Of a stretch of DNA of 34,041 nucleotides, positions 9,700 through 18,889 are shown in pieces. Below the pieces are notes generated by a model. That model searched no databases and had not been told where the DNA came from. It was given only the letters and a program-made list of their open reading frames with translations. Each line of letters opens with the position of its first letter. The first letter of the stretch is position 1. The translations under genes were made by a program, and so were the position numbers. The stretch comes from Chara braunii (Eukaryota > Streptophyta > Charophyceae > Charales > Characeae), in NCBI GenBank assembly GCA_003427395.1, contig BFEA01000252.1:1025978-1060018 (forward strand), in the 5' to 3' direction.

Positions 9700-10180
9700 T
9701 ATACTACAACGAACGAGCAAACGCCCTCGGCTGATCTACCTCTGCGATTGCATCTAAAAAATGTTCGTATGTGGGTCAGTAGCTCGGTACGGATACGCCC
9801 CTAAGGGTGGTGATAGCCCCTTAGGGAAGGCAAGTTGTGCCCCGCGGGAAACTATCCTGTCGTAGGAGACGTCGGAAAGTACGGTTGGCGCAACCAACAA
9901 AAGTGGCGAAGGGACGACGTGACTGCACCTATCTCGCCGGTTCGTGTTTTTTTTTTTTTTTTTTGCGTCGTTCCCAAGTTGTCACTGTTTTTGTTTTGTT
10001 TAACTCCAGCGTGACATGGTCGAGAGGGCTCTCACGTTTTGCGAAAAAGGCGGGAACCGATGCGCTCAACATCAAATCACTTATTGCGGGAGCTCTGTTG
10101 GAACTTAGGCGAGGTTCTGGAGGCAGGGAACTGTCAGGTATACCTTCTCAGCCTAGTGTGAACCCACTAAACCCTTTTTT
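9700..10180 (-). repeat. Partial repeat unit, copy B: promoter-like block joined to a third head
   Basis: On the reverse strand, 10,175-10,084 matches 4,345-4,450 ('agttccctgcctcc' and 'gagctcccgcaat' are shared). It runs directly into a head that matches 1-340 and 14,290-13,980: 'ctctcgaccatgtcacgc', 'gcaatcgcagaggt', 'gccgagggcgttt'. This is the only place in the window where the two blocks are seen contiguous, so it gives their natural order. A poly(T) tract (9,947-9,964) interrupts the head. Homology to the other arms stops near 9,700, just after the 'gttgtagtata' motif. Confidence 0.75.
9799..9866 (-). other. Conserved hairpin module in head B
   Basis: Hairpin 2 is a perfect 9-bp stem, CCCTAAGGG (9,799-9,807) with CCCTTAGGG (9,818-9,826), and a 10-nt loop. 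Its outer pairs differ from those in A and C but remain paired. Hairpin 1 (around 9,852-9,864) keeps the same loop as A, 'cgacagga' on the reverse strand, but only a 3-bp CTA/TAG stem remains. The spacer 'gcacaacttgcc' is retained. Confidence 0.6.
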
Positions 10181-10284
10181 GACAACATCTTTCTAGTTTG
10201 TCGTAAAGATATGCATGCGTTCCTCTATGATCTTTCTTTCTTTTCAAAATATAATCAAACGAAGTGAAAGGAGTGTATACCCTG

Positions 10285-10860
10285 CGTAGCACGACGAACG
10301 TGTTTGCGCCCCTTCACGTTCGTGCAAACGCGTTCGCACGTTCGCGCGAACAGCTCGCTAACATGTTCGGGTGAACATAATTTTTTTTGTAAACTATAAT
10401 ATAATATATATATCGTCACAAATACAACTGTCCGGTAAAGCGTAGGCATATATATTCCGTTTTTGATTTTTAACTCATGATTGGCTATGAATTTGAACAT
10501 GACTCCGAGACAAACGTTGCTTGTATTTTTGTTTTACACAACATATATTTTTTTTTCAGATGTTTCTGAGGATTTTTTTTTTTTTATTTAAATAATTTTT
10601 AGGGGTAACTTCGGCGAGGTCACGAAAACAGTTTGTAATTGCACTTCAGGCAATCCCGCGAATACAACACACCCCCAAGCGACCCCACCGGACCCTAAAA
10701 GTAGGTCATATACATTCAGCATTACCGACCCTTTTGCCTCTAGTGCAATTACAAACTCAAACCCTGACTGCGCCGTAGTTTTCTCTATTTCTTATGTTCG
10801 CGTTCAGAGGGTTTTGGGCGCTTGTTCGCGTTCACCTCCGAACACGAACACAGTGCTACG
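10285..10860. mobile_element. Palindrome-rich element, possibly hAT-like non-autonomous transposon
   Basis: The ends are perfect 8-bp inverted repeats, CGTAGCAC (10,285-10,292) and GTGCTACG (10,853-10,860). Subterminal regions are packed with GTTCG/CGAAC motifs, including a perfect 8-bp hairpin (10,295-10,322) and the palindrome GTTCGCGCGAAC near 10,340. An internal string 'gacaaacgttgcttgt' and an end string 'tcacctccgaacacgaaca' resemble strings in the better-supported 315-bp element at 18.6 kb. No clean 8-bp target duplication was found, so boundaries are tentative. Confidence 0.45.
10630..10757. repeat. Perfect 16-bp inverted repeat enclosing 128 bp
   Basis: 'agtttgtaattgcact' at 10,630-10,645 is exactly complementary to 10,742-10,757. 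The left arm and ~70 bp next to it also occur at 7,599-7,665, but without the right arm. Homology to the 7.6-kb copy starts about 15 bp before the inverted repeat, so the arms need not be transposon ends. Confidence 0.7.
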
Positions 10861-10982
10861 TAGTATATGCCCAAATTTTTGTTTCGTGTTGTTATGACTG
10901 AAATCAGACTAAGGGATGAACTGGGAAAAATGAGAGGAAGGTTGTTTTGCATACATTTGACCGGGTTAATCAAAGATTTGGA

Positions 10983-11725
10983 GTTGTTTCTAAACAAAAT
11001 GACTCAGTGCTATGTTTCTTGCTTGTTTTCTGAAGGACTTGACATTGTTTTTTAGCAGAATGATTCGGTTGCTATGTTTATATATAAGGGTTCGTTTATC
11101 TGGATTTTGAGGTCAAACATTGTTTCTCAGGATAATTGAATGATATTATTTGTCTTTTTTTTTTTTTTTGGCAGATTGGAGTTGGACAAAATGGTCGAAC
11201 TCCATGCTATTGTCTGACTTTGAGATAGGATGAACATTGTTTTTAAGCAGAAAAATTCAGTTTTTTGTTTTATTCTGAAGGAGGATTTTCGTGAAAGGCT
11301 AAACATTGTTTCTAAATAGAGTGGTGTAGCCTTAAGCTACGCATATTAAAAGTGCAATATTGAGTATACATTGGAAACAATTTATTTATATTTGCATGCG
11401 AACAAACAGCTAGACATTGTTTCTAAGCAGAATGATTCAACTTAAGTCATATCACTAAGAAAACAAAGTCATGAGTGTGATTGAAAGTAAACTAGGCAAG
11501 CTCAGCATTATTTCTACGTAGAATGGTTTATCCTATGTCCATATTTTAGATACAAGTCATAAAATTACTTAAACTTTCGATATTTAAACAGTTTACGGCG
11601 ACTTGGCAATGTTTCTCAGCAGAATAGTCTAGTCACATGTCCAAAGAAGAGAGAAATTGTTGCGCAACTTATTCGTGTATAACTGAAGGCATCGTAGGCA
11701 TTCTTTCTAAGAAGAATGACTTAAC
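10983..11725 (-). repeat. Second irregular tandem array of arm C ('cattgtttctaagcagaatg' motif)
   Basis: On the forward strand the motif 'cattgtttctaagcagaatg' and variants occur nine times, at 10,983, 11,043, 11,118, 11,235, 11,304, 11,415, 11,505, 11,607 and 11,699, with irregular spacing of 60-117 bp. The array occupies the mirror position of the 3.19-4.13 kb array. Motif similarity between them is weak ('taagtt(c/t)agg' against 'taagcagaat'), so common origin is only possible. Confidence 0.75.
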
Positions 11726-11879
11726 GTCATGTCATATGTAAGACGCATAAGGAGTAAATAATTTAGAGGATGAAACAACTTGGGTTTTTTGTGAGAGACT
11801 TACTTTAGTTTTATGTGTTTGCTTGACTATAAGTCTATCTTTGAGTTATCCTCTGGAAGGTAGTTGCTTAAGATGCTCG

Positions 11880-12640
11880 CCATGTGTTGGAGTCATAGGA
11901 GTTAGTTTAATTTTTATTTTTCAGAGTTAAATTTGTCTCTCATATTTGAATTTGTATAAAATTTGAAAAGATACTTTCGCTAAGGGAAGTACTGCCCAAA
12001 TTTATGCAAATCCAAGGAGTTAGTTAAATTTAGCTTTTATAAAATTCAACTTTTGTCTCAATTTCGCGTATGATTTAGTAAAAATTTTAAAAAACCTACT
12101 TTTCTAGACGAAGGGTTGGACAAATTTTTATTAAATCAGGGAGTTAGATAAAATTTGACTCTGTGAAATTATGATTATTTTTAGAACTTATATTTCTTTT
12201 TTGTATAAATTTTAAAAATATTTTTTTGGTAGAGGGAGTGTTGCCGAAATTTCTACAAATTCAAAGAGTCAGTTTACTTTCGTCTTAGCAAAGTTGAAGT
12301 TCTGTCTTTGAGTTCATTTATGGCTTAGTATAAATCGAGGAAGCTTATTTTTCAAAAGAAGTTATGATCCAAATTTTTACAAAATCAAAGACTTCGACAT
12401 AATTTGACTATGTAAAGTTGAAAGTCGTTCTTTGATTTCAAACCTAGCTGAGTATAAATTTTGAAAGGGTGCACTCAAAATTTTAATCAGTTTTAAGGAG
12501 TTGGATCACATTTTGATAGGAAAATTTTTGAAAATTCACTTTGCTTAAGAGAGATGTTGTCAAAATTTTCCCTAATCTTCTAATACCAATTTAGAGTTAA
12601 ATTTAGACTTAGTCTTGGGAGAAACCGAGTGAGATATAAT
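11880..12640 (-). repeat. ~124-bp tandem array (arm C), inverted relative of the 2.3-kb array
   Basis: Anchors equivalent to 'gccgaaatttctacaaa' start at 11,998, 12,122, 12,247 and 12,371 (spacings 124, 125, 124), then 12,478 and 12,563 where the units are shortened. The string after the anchor, 'tccaaggagttag', is the complement of 'ctaactccttgga' in the arm A array. Period and unit sequence are shared between the two arrays in opposite orientation. Confidence 0.85.
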
Positions 12641-13005
12641 ATGGGGTTTTATTCTCCATACACTTAAAAAGTTATTATTGGGATTTAACCCGCGTTATGT
12701 TACACGTCATTTCGATTCTAAATTTGACTAGTTTCAACCCAATAATATGAAGATCGTCTTCTGTTATCTTTTGGTAGCAGGTTGGTTGCCAATTGTCGAT
12801 TTTGGTCTCAAGTCTAACACATTTTCGTTACTCAACCTAAGATTTTAGCCTTTGTGAGTTAAATTGTTTCTTTGAGTTTTTAACATGGTTACCAACCGGA
12901 CGTCCGTATCCCGATCCAAACAGTCCGGTGTCTTGTATCCGGGTCCGGTGTCTGATTCAGAGGGTCTAGTTGGACCCCGATTTTAAAAATTTCAAAAAAA
13001 TATTA

Positions 13006-13044
13006 TGGGGTTCCCAGACCATTTACTTGGGTCTGGGTACCCCA
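13006..13044. repeat. Strong hairpin in arm C
   Basis: A 15-bp stem with one mismatch, 'tggggttcccagacc' against 'ggtctgggtacccca', around a 9-nt loop. It is bounded by other short repeats ('gtccggtgtct' twice at 12,927-12,956). It is absent from arm A. Confidence 0.7.
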
Positions 13045-13402
13045 GAAAAACAATGCTGGTGTTTTTTTAGAACGGCTACCCCAACCCGACAGGCCCAGAA
13101 AGAGCCCTCTGTGTGATAACATTGTCACACGAGTTCATTGCTTTGCTCTTATTTGGATGAAATCTTGGTACATTTGAGATCTCTCTGGGATGTGTGTTGT
13201 TGTTGTTGTTGTTGCACAAGCGGTTAACGAGTATCTGCAAATTCAGAAATGAAAATTATGAAGTGAGAGTTAATGCAAAATGAAAACCCTGAATGATCCT
13301 GAAAGACCCTGAAAACCACCTGTTTAGGCAGGTTAAATCATGAATTGGTGAAGGGTCTACTTAAGTGGTGATGAAAAATATGACCGTTGTTAACGTTCTC
13401 TC

Positions 13403-13403
<1 letters not shown>

Positions 13404-13453
<50 letters not shown>

Positions 13454-13479
13454 CGTCGTTGTTGTTGTTGTTGTTGTTA
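13404..13479. repeat. (GTT)n microsatellite
   Basis: About 25 GTT units with two GTC interruptions near 13,453-13,457. A shorter run of the same unit is at 13,196-13,215. Both are inside arm C and absent from arm A. Confidence 0.95.
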
Positions 13480-14087
13480 TTTTAAATATAGACAACCACT
13501 TTCCTACCACTCACCTGCGCAGGGTGTAGAAGAGGGTAGGTCTCCCAAACGCTTTTACGATTGTTTAGTGTCGAGAGATTAACCTCTCAAAACGCGTGTT
13601 AGATGACACATAAGTATCAAAAGCAACCCTCAGAGTCATTAAGGACTGCATGATTATGGGTACCACATAGTACACCGTCCTCGCAACTGCTTGTTTAGCC
13701 ATGCATGGCTGATCGATATGACAAAACCTACATCGCTGCGACATTTATTCAGAGTTTCCTCCGCGATGCCCATCTATCATGATCTGTTGTCAAAAGGTTA
13801 TGGGTTAGATATGAAAAAGGGACTAGGCACGACTTATGTGTGAAACTTTGTTTTACTTTTGTGAAGTGTATCATGCGGTTAGATGAGCCGTCATAGTCGA
13901 CCGGTGCAGGGTCGCACTTGGGAAATCATCCCCTAGAGTGACGACTCGTATGAGGTTCTGATTAAGGTGTTCGACCACGTGTGCCCCCTATGCTACAAAG
14001 TACGAGAAACGTCCTTGGTCGGGCCACCTCTGCGATTGCATTTGAGTAGGTTTCGCACGTGGTTCGGTAGCTTGGCGGGGACATGCC

Positions 14088-14161
14088 TGTCCAAGGGTGA
14101 TGGCAGCCCCTTGGACAAAAGTAAGTTGTGCCTTGCGTGACCCCTATGCTATCGTAGGGGT
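14088..14161 (-). other. Conserved two-hairpin module in head C
   Basis: Hairpin 2 is a perfect 10-bp stem, TGTCCAAGGG (14,088-14,097) with its complement (14,108-14,117), and a 10-nt loop related to that of B. Hairpin 1 is a perfect 7-bp stem ACCCCTA/TAGGGGT (14,140-14,161) around the loop 'cgatagca' on the reverse strand, flanked by GCG/CGC. Spacer 'gcacaacttac' is present. Compared with A and B, several stem positions have changed on both sides. Confidence 0.6.
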
Positions 14162-14300
14162 TCGCGAGAGGTGTGGTTGGCGCACTCTGCCAGAGCGGCG
14201 AAAACTCTCGTTCGATGAAGTCCTGCAAAATCCCGCATTACGTGGCCGGGAGGGTCCCTTTGCGGGATCAATGCGCTCGACAACACCAGCCAGGTAGGAT

Positions 14301-15047
14301 AGTGCAAACTCTCAAAATCACGACGATTAGCAGCATGAGGCAGATGCCTTCAACTGCAGAGGTGGCGACTGTAGAGTATCAACGAAGGCTACGAGAAACA
14401 ACGCGTGATCTTTCTTTGCCCTCACCTCCGCCTTTCTTCGTTCTCACCTCCGTTTTCCTTCGTTCATCTCTCCGTCCTCCTACGTTGTCCTGGTCCTCCT
14501 CATTCCTACCACTTCATAATGCAGTCCAACTGACACTTAACGATTCAAACTTGACAATCCTCTAGCTTGAAAATGAGTCAAACTGCCGTTTGCTTTACTG
14601 AGCGGACCCACAACAACCAAAACCTCGAAGCCGCAGCTCCTCCCAACAACACACTTTCTTTTATGCTTTTTGGGCTAGCCGTGAGAACCACTGCTCGGTG
14701 GAACCGAATGCACCCACCCACTATTCGACACTAAATTCATCATTGAAAAAAAAAACGACCTTCAGCCTAACGCAAGAGGTACCCAGATCTTGATTTGGCT
14801 ATGACTGAGATACAATGGAAATAAAGGTATGTGTTGGTTATAGAGTGTTGCAGAGAATGTGGGCTTGAATTATAAGGAGTTCTGGACTTTAAAAGGTTGT
14901 TAGATTTGGCGCCCTTTGAAGGGCGAAGAGGTTCGGCCTCATCTTCTGTACATACAACCGTGATACTAATTTTAATTGTTCAAATAGGACGTTGGACCCT
15001 TTTTCCATCAGGTGCAACTCCCCACCAATAGATGAAGTGATCAGAAT
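14301..15047. other. Unassigned sequence above head C
   Basis: No gene recognised. A small pyrimidine-rich patch with 'ccttcgttc' repeats is at 14,416-14,500, and a hairpin 'gcgccctttgaagggcg' at about 14,920. A weak resemblance to the promoter-like block ('ctgcctc' on the reverse strand near 14,345) is too slight to call. Confidence 0.4.
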
Positions 15048-15543
15048 GGACCCTAGAAGGGAGAGGGGCTCTTATCACCCTGCCTATTAGAATCCACTGA
15101 GTCTTTTTAAAAAAAAAAAAACAAAGGAATCAATGCATGTGTTGATTTTCTCTATAAAATTTCAATTTTAGCGAATATCCCGAATCACCAAATTGGGACA
15201 ACGTTCTTGGCGTATAATCGTGAAACCGACCGATCCGAGGTAATTTAGAATTATCGTACTTCACTCAGTTACTTCTAGCGAAAATCGAACTCAGAACCCT
15301 AGAAGGGAGGGGGGCTCTTATCACCCTGCCTATTAGAATCCACTGAGTCTTAAAAAAAAAAAAAAAAAAAAAAAAAAGTCAATGCATGTGTTGATCTTCT
15401 CTATAAAATTTCAATTTTAGCGAATATCCCGAATCACTGAATTGGGGCAACGTTCTTGGCGTATAATCGTGAAACCGGCCGATCCGAGGTAATTTAGAAT
15501 TATCGTACTTCACTCAGTTACTTCCAGCGAAAATCGAACTCAG
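15048..15543 (-). mobile_element. Tandem tRNA-derived SINE-like repeats, 247-bp period
   Basis: Two near-identical units (15,048-15,294 and 15,295-15,543) differ by a few substitutions and by poly(A) length (13 and 26 A). Read on the reverse strand, the complete unit starts near 15,352 with an A-box-like AGACTCAGTGG (15,350-15,340; consensus TRGCNNAGYGG) and a B-box-like GAGTTCGATTTT (15,292-15,281), 47 bp apart. It ends in a T-run next to the next head. The upper unit keeps its B box (15,541-15,530) but its head is replaced by R2 sequence. The few differences imply a recent duplication. Confidence 0.6.
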
Positions 15544-15860
15544 GTCCGTATTTCAACAGTTTGCAGGTGTACAAAGCTAGGCTCGTTGCCAGTCCCTAAA
15601 TCGGTACCGACCCCGACCCTAAAAATGAAACTGAATTAAATGAGAATAAAAAGGCCAATATAGGAGAAGCGGTGAGGGGAAAACAATTGGTACCCTTTCG
15701 GTCTCAACGGTTCGTCCTGGGGTCCGGACCGACAACAAAACTAAAAGGGAAAATCTTGCAAAACCCTCAACCCCTCAGTTTCCTCTACTGCACTCTATCA
15801 CCCCTTTGATGCTTATTGATCTTGATCCCCATACCTGCAACCTCCGTAGCACGTGGTCCA
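15543..15860 (+). repeat. Dispersed repeat R2, copy 2
   Basis: Direct-orientation relative of 7,450-7,930, see the shared strings given there. It lacks the segment matching 7,590-7,650. Its left edge coincides with the end of the SINE-like tandem, suggesting that the SINE inserted in or next to it. Confidence 0.6.
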
Positions 15861-15867
15861 CTTCCCT

Positions 15868-16033
15868 CACTAAGGTCCTAGTATCTGACAAGTCTCGACA
15901 CATCTCTTATTCACACGTTGGTCCTTTCCCGGTCCAATCTCGCCAACCCCACACACTAAGGTCCTACTTGACAAGTTCCGACACGTCTCTTATTCACACG
16001 TTGGTCCTTTCCCAATCCAATCTCGCCAACCCC
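15868..16033 (+). repeat. 86-bp tandem duplication
   Basis: 'cactaaggtccta' at 15,868 and 15,954 each begin a copy that includes 'tctcttattcacacgttggt' and 'cctttccc' and ends 'tctcgccaacccc'. Copies differ at few positions. Confidence 0.9.
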
Positions 16034-16114
16034 ATGCCAAAACCACGCTATGGTTACATAGAACATCGTCAACTATAAGCGAGGCCGCAGGGAGTATGAC
16101 CTGCCAAAAGTACG

Positions 16115-16140
16115 CCAAATACCCTTGTAAGGGTATTTGG
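16115..16140. repeat. Perfect palindrome with 12-bp arms
   Basis: CCAAATACCCTT, a 2-nt centre GT, then the exact complement. The half-motif 'ccttgtaagggtatt' also occurs at 8,468-8,481. It could be a collapsed foldback element or a cis signal; there is no other evidence. Confidence 0.7.
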
Positions 16141-16832
16141 TCTGTGAAACGTAGTGTTCGAGGTTCTTTAAATCGGGATTTGTTATTATCGACACCATCT
16201 TTCCTCCCTCATTTCGCTTGCCTTCAATGAGCTGATTGTTATTTCGTGGCCGACTTTTACCCTGTACTGACCTTCCACTTTTTGTTCTGACAGTTGCCGT
16301 ACCAAATGGCTAAGAGAGTGGGGATTCAATTACATGCCATATGGAGAAACGAAAGTCGTGAAAAAGACAGTCGCTTTCATCCCCACTCCAAACCCCCCCA
16401 CTCCCCCCTTCCACCAATTTTGCCTCCAACCACAATCCTCCCACCTCGCCTACAAATACACCCTTGCCTGCGCCATGGATACAATCCCTTCCCCCCCCCC
16501 CCTCTCTACCAGGCCTCCTAAAATCCCACGCCCTTTAACCTCCCAACGCACCCCAAACCCAACCAGTTTTCCGTAGCCTCGAATCACCCCTCCCCCCTAT
16601 CGTCCCATGCCCACCCATCACTAATCTTGCGCTAGGTTAACCGAACAGATACCCATGCCTCACAAGGAACTTGCTCCACGTAGGTTAACTGTGAGCAACA
16701 ACAACCACAGGCAAACTCACACGCACATGCAAACTAAGTATTAGGATATGAAAACCCTAAAAGAAAAAAGGAAAATATCAACAAAAAAAAAAAAATTGTA
16801 CTGCATGCAACAGGACACAATAATAACCATAT

Positions 16833-16833
<1 letters not shown>
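16141..16833. other. Unassigned sequence
   Basis: C-rich on the forward strand from about 16,380 to 16,620, with a 13-bp C run near 16,490. No gene is visible. Confidence 0.45.

Positions 16834-16865
<32 letters not shown>
16834..16865. repeat. Poly(A) tract, 32 bp
   Basis: Uninterrupted A run. It lies close to the MITE at 16,898 but is separated from it by unique sequence, so it is not clearly part of any element. Confidence 0.95.
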
Positions 16866-16866
<1 letters not shown>

Positions 16867-16897
16867 CCAAATCAGACACAAAGTAAAAAAAAAAAGG

Positions 16898-17229
16898 GAT
16901 AATTTGCAAAATACCCCTATAAGTTGAGATATATGTCGAAATCTTTGTGTTGTGCCCCTGCCAGGCAGGTGTGAAATTTTGGAATATGAACCTCCCCGTG
17001 TGGGCCTTCGCCTTTTGCAATAGCACCTAGGAAAAGTTGGTAAGTACTTGGGCATTTTGTAAAGTAGCACGGTACCCGGTACGGTATATTGCAAAGATGG
17101 TGGTCCAACCAACGCCAAGGGTATTTCACAAAAAAAATAAAATTGTCAGAGGGGCATTCCGCTCTACCGACATTTGTTAGGGGCACTTTGGCATATATGT
17201 CAACTTACGGGGGTATTTTGCAAATTATC
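16898..17229. mobile_element. MITE-like element, 332 bp, with long terminal inverted repeats
   Basis: The left end 'gataatttgcaaaatacccc' followed by 'tataagttgagatatatg' pairs with the complement of the right end, which reads 'catatatgtcaacttacggg' then 'ggtattttgcaaattatc'. About 38 bp of terminal inverted repeat match with only about three differences. The interior has no coding frame of interest. A-rich flanks hide the target duplication, so the superfamily is not assigned. Confidence 0.85.
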
Positions 17230-17579
17230 AAAAGAAGAAAAACAAACATTAAAAAAAAGCAAAAAGAAGTAGAACGCGAACAACAAAAACATAATAGAGT
17301 AGAAGAGTTATAACGAGATCAATGAGGCTCGACTAACTTACTCCTCTCAGCTATTCGGCTGCCTGATCATATTTAAGTTCTGGAGTCGCTAAGCTGCCTT
17401 GTTTAGTGACTGGTTTGCAGTTAGATGTGACTACCGACTCTATTTGTCTTTGTGGGTTGCTTCAGACTTCTATTCCTAAAACCTTAGAGGCTAGACCCTA
17501 TTCTTTATCCTTTTCTATTTTGTCGGAAACCGCGTCCAACGTCCCTTGAATACATCTTTTTTACAGAGAAAGTAGTTGT
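17230..17579. other. Unassigned sequence between MITE and LINE-A
   Basis: Nothing recognised. The 3' end of LINE-A (reverse strand) lies somewhere near 17,550-17,580; only a short T-run is present there, with no convincing poly(A) tail on the reverse strand. Confidence 0.4.
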
Positions 17580-17620
17580 GAAAACGCCTGCCAGCAATGA
17601 CTACTCTCGTATCCAGAGGA

Positions 17621-18124
17621 TTAACTGTGCAGGATTTTGCAAAATAGAGGGAAAAGGCTGTTGCTACTGCTACTATTGTTGCTAAGGGTTGATTCTTCCC
17701 TCCCTATCCACCATTGAAAGCCCATGAGGAGGGACGGGGTCAAGGAATTCTGAGGCTGGGCGCAGCGGTATAGCAGGGCCTGTCCTAATCCATTCCTTGA
17801 AACAATGGGCGTTATCTCTTTTTGGCTCATCTTGACTGTGCTCCGGGGAAGCCTCTTCTTCCAATCGAATATAGGCTACAACCCCCTTCCTCAGACCCCA
17901 ACCAGTCCCTGAGAATTATTTAATAGCTTGGGCTATGTCCTTTTCTGTGCGAAACTCTCTAATTGTGATTTCACCTTCAACCAATGTGCCCACAGTTCAT
18001 CTTGGACATACTGTTTAATCATTTCGGTAACTTCTTCTCCCTGTATCTTGACTCCTGCGATGGCGTGAATACACGGTTTTCTCCAGAGAGCCCAAATGAT
18101 TTCCCTCCTCCCTGTCTTAAACAT
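17621..18124 (-). pseudogene. LINE-A ORF2, C-terminal tail
   Basis: The fragment 'GRREIIWALWRKPCIHAIAG' with following 'ELWAHW' resembles the 'alW..Rc...f.gk' segment that ends the plant LINE ORF2, and matches LINE-B at about 28,055-28,170 ('VWAKTRTLIQAEILCKWA'). A second fragment, 17,864-17,682, is unrecognised. Confidence 0.65.
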
Positions 18125-18229
18125 GTATTGTGTGTGGGGGAGGACCAGGTTTCACATAGTGAGTGCCCTCCAGTCCCAAGGCCATTGGGATTCAGTGCCT
18201 TGTTGTCTCTAGACTCTGTCCCACCAGCG

Positions 18230-18557
18230 CTAGGTAAGCGTCGTCCCCGTGCATTGCATGAAGATGTGTTCTATAGTCTCGGGAATCTTGCGGTGGGGGT
18301 AGGAAGACAAGCAGGATATGCACCATGGCATTGCCAAACCCTTCTGTTCCAGATACGCCCGGTTTATTAACTCGTTGTTTGTTGGAAGGCAGCGGTGCTC
18401 AATCTGCCATTGCAAGGAGGCTAATTTCACAGGTTGGGCTTTTGTGGCTGTGAACCATCAAATGGGGGTGACAACATCCCGCCCCACGTTCAGGTGGGAC
18501 ACCCACCGTTCCCTCACCGTCTCCTTAAGATTGAGTTTTGGTCACAGCAGGCGGTAA
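18230..18557 (-). pseudogene. LINE-A ORF2, zinc-ribbon (zf-RVT-like) region
   Basis: Below the inserted element the frame reads 'VSHLNVGRDVVTPI', a stop, 'WFTATKAQPVKLASLQWQIE', then 'HRCLPTNN'. It goes on to 'PWCISC', '...IPETIEHIFMQC', a C-x2-C ... H-x4-C arrangement typical of the region after the RT in plant LINEs. The same region is present in LINE-C. One in-frame stop is visible near 18,465. Confidence 0.85.
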
Positions 18558-18565
18558 GTTGATTT

Positions 18566-18880
18566 CTACGTTGCCACTTGTCCTCACCTCCGTACGAGCA
18601 CAAGTTGTACTCATTTCTTGTACGCTACTCATACTCAAGGTCCCGTACGACTTTTTAAAAGTTTATTTACTGTTTTTATTTTTTTTCTTCAATTCTAGTA
18701 AGAATCTGCAAATGGTGCTCAGGCAAATGTTGCTTGTTTTGGGATGTTTCATCACATATAGTTTTTTCGGCATTTTTGGATGACTTATTGTTCGCGTATA
18801 TCACCGTACAGGTTCGCGTACAGATATTGTCTGTGCGTTTCGTACGGAAAGGCCCCGTACGTGTACGTTCGGTAACGTAG
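18566..18880. mobile_element. hAT-like non-autonomous element inserted in LINE-A
   Basis: Ends are 10-bp inverted repeats with one mismatch, CTACGTTGCC (18,566-18,575) and GGTAACGTAG (18,871-18,880). They are flanked by an 8-bp direct repeat with one difference, GTTGATTT (18,558-18,565) and GTCGATTT (18,881-18,888). Subterminal GTACG/CGTAC motifs are repeated at both ends, as is common in hAT elements. Leaving out the element and one flank joins LINE-A coding so that it reads 'FTLTLKSTYRLL', matching 'YTVKLGYKLLL' in LINE-B, which independently confirms the boundaries. It has no transposase frame. Confidence 0.85.
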
Positions 18881-18889
18881 GTCGATTTT

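Larger units (their letters stand above)
10861..14300 (-). repeat. Complex repeat unit, copy C (right inverted arm)
   Basis: Read on the reverse strand, this region has the same block order as copy A: head (14,290-13,980), spacer, the 12,870-12,720 block, the ~123-bp array, then a second irregular array. The promoter-like block and another head (copy B) follow at 10,180-9,700, after an inserted palindrome-rich element at 10,285-10,860. Differences from A include long (GTT)n expansions at 13,404-13,479 and 13,196-13,215 and a strong hairpin at 13,006-13,044. The part above about 14,300 no longer aligns convincingly with sequence upstream of the other heads. Confidence 0.75.

Noticed and set aside
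10983-11725. Proven homology between the second arrays of the two arms
   Set aside because: They occupy mirror positions, but the unit motifs match at only about half of the core bases, not enough to claim common origin by eye.
1-14300. Ordinary LTR retrotransposon
   Set aside because: The long repeats are inverted, not direct, and no gag, protease, integrase, primer-binding site or polypurine tract was seen between them. The direct C-B head pair has no coding interior either.
15281-15352. A genuine tRNA gene on the reverse strand
   Set aside because: A and B boxes are visible but the acceptor stem and cloverleaf do not close, and the unit continues into a ~170-bp unrelated body with a T-run, as in a tRNA-derived SINE.
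16834-16865. Poly(A) tail of a retrotransposon ending at 16,834
   Set aside because: No retrotransposon sequence is recognisable upstream; it is kept as a simple A tract.
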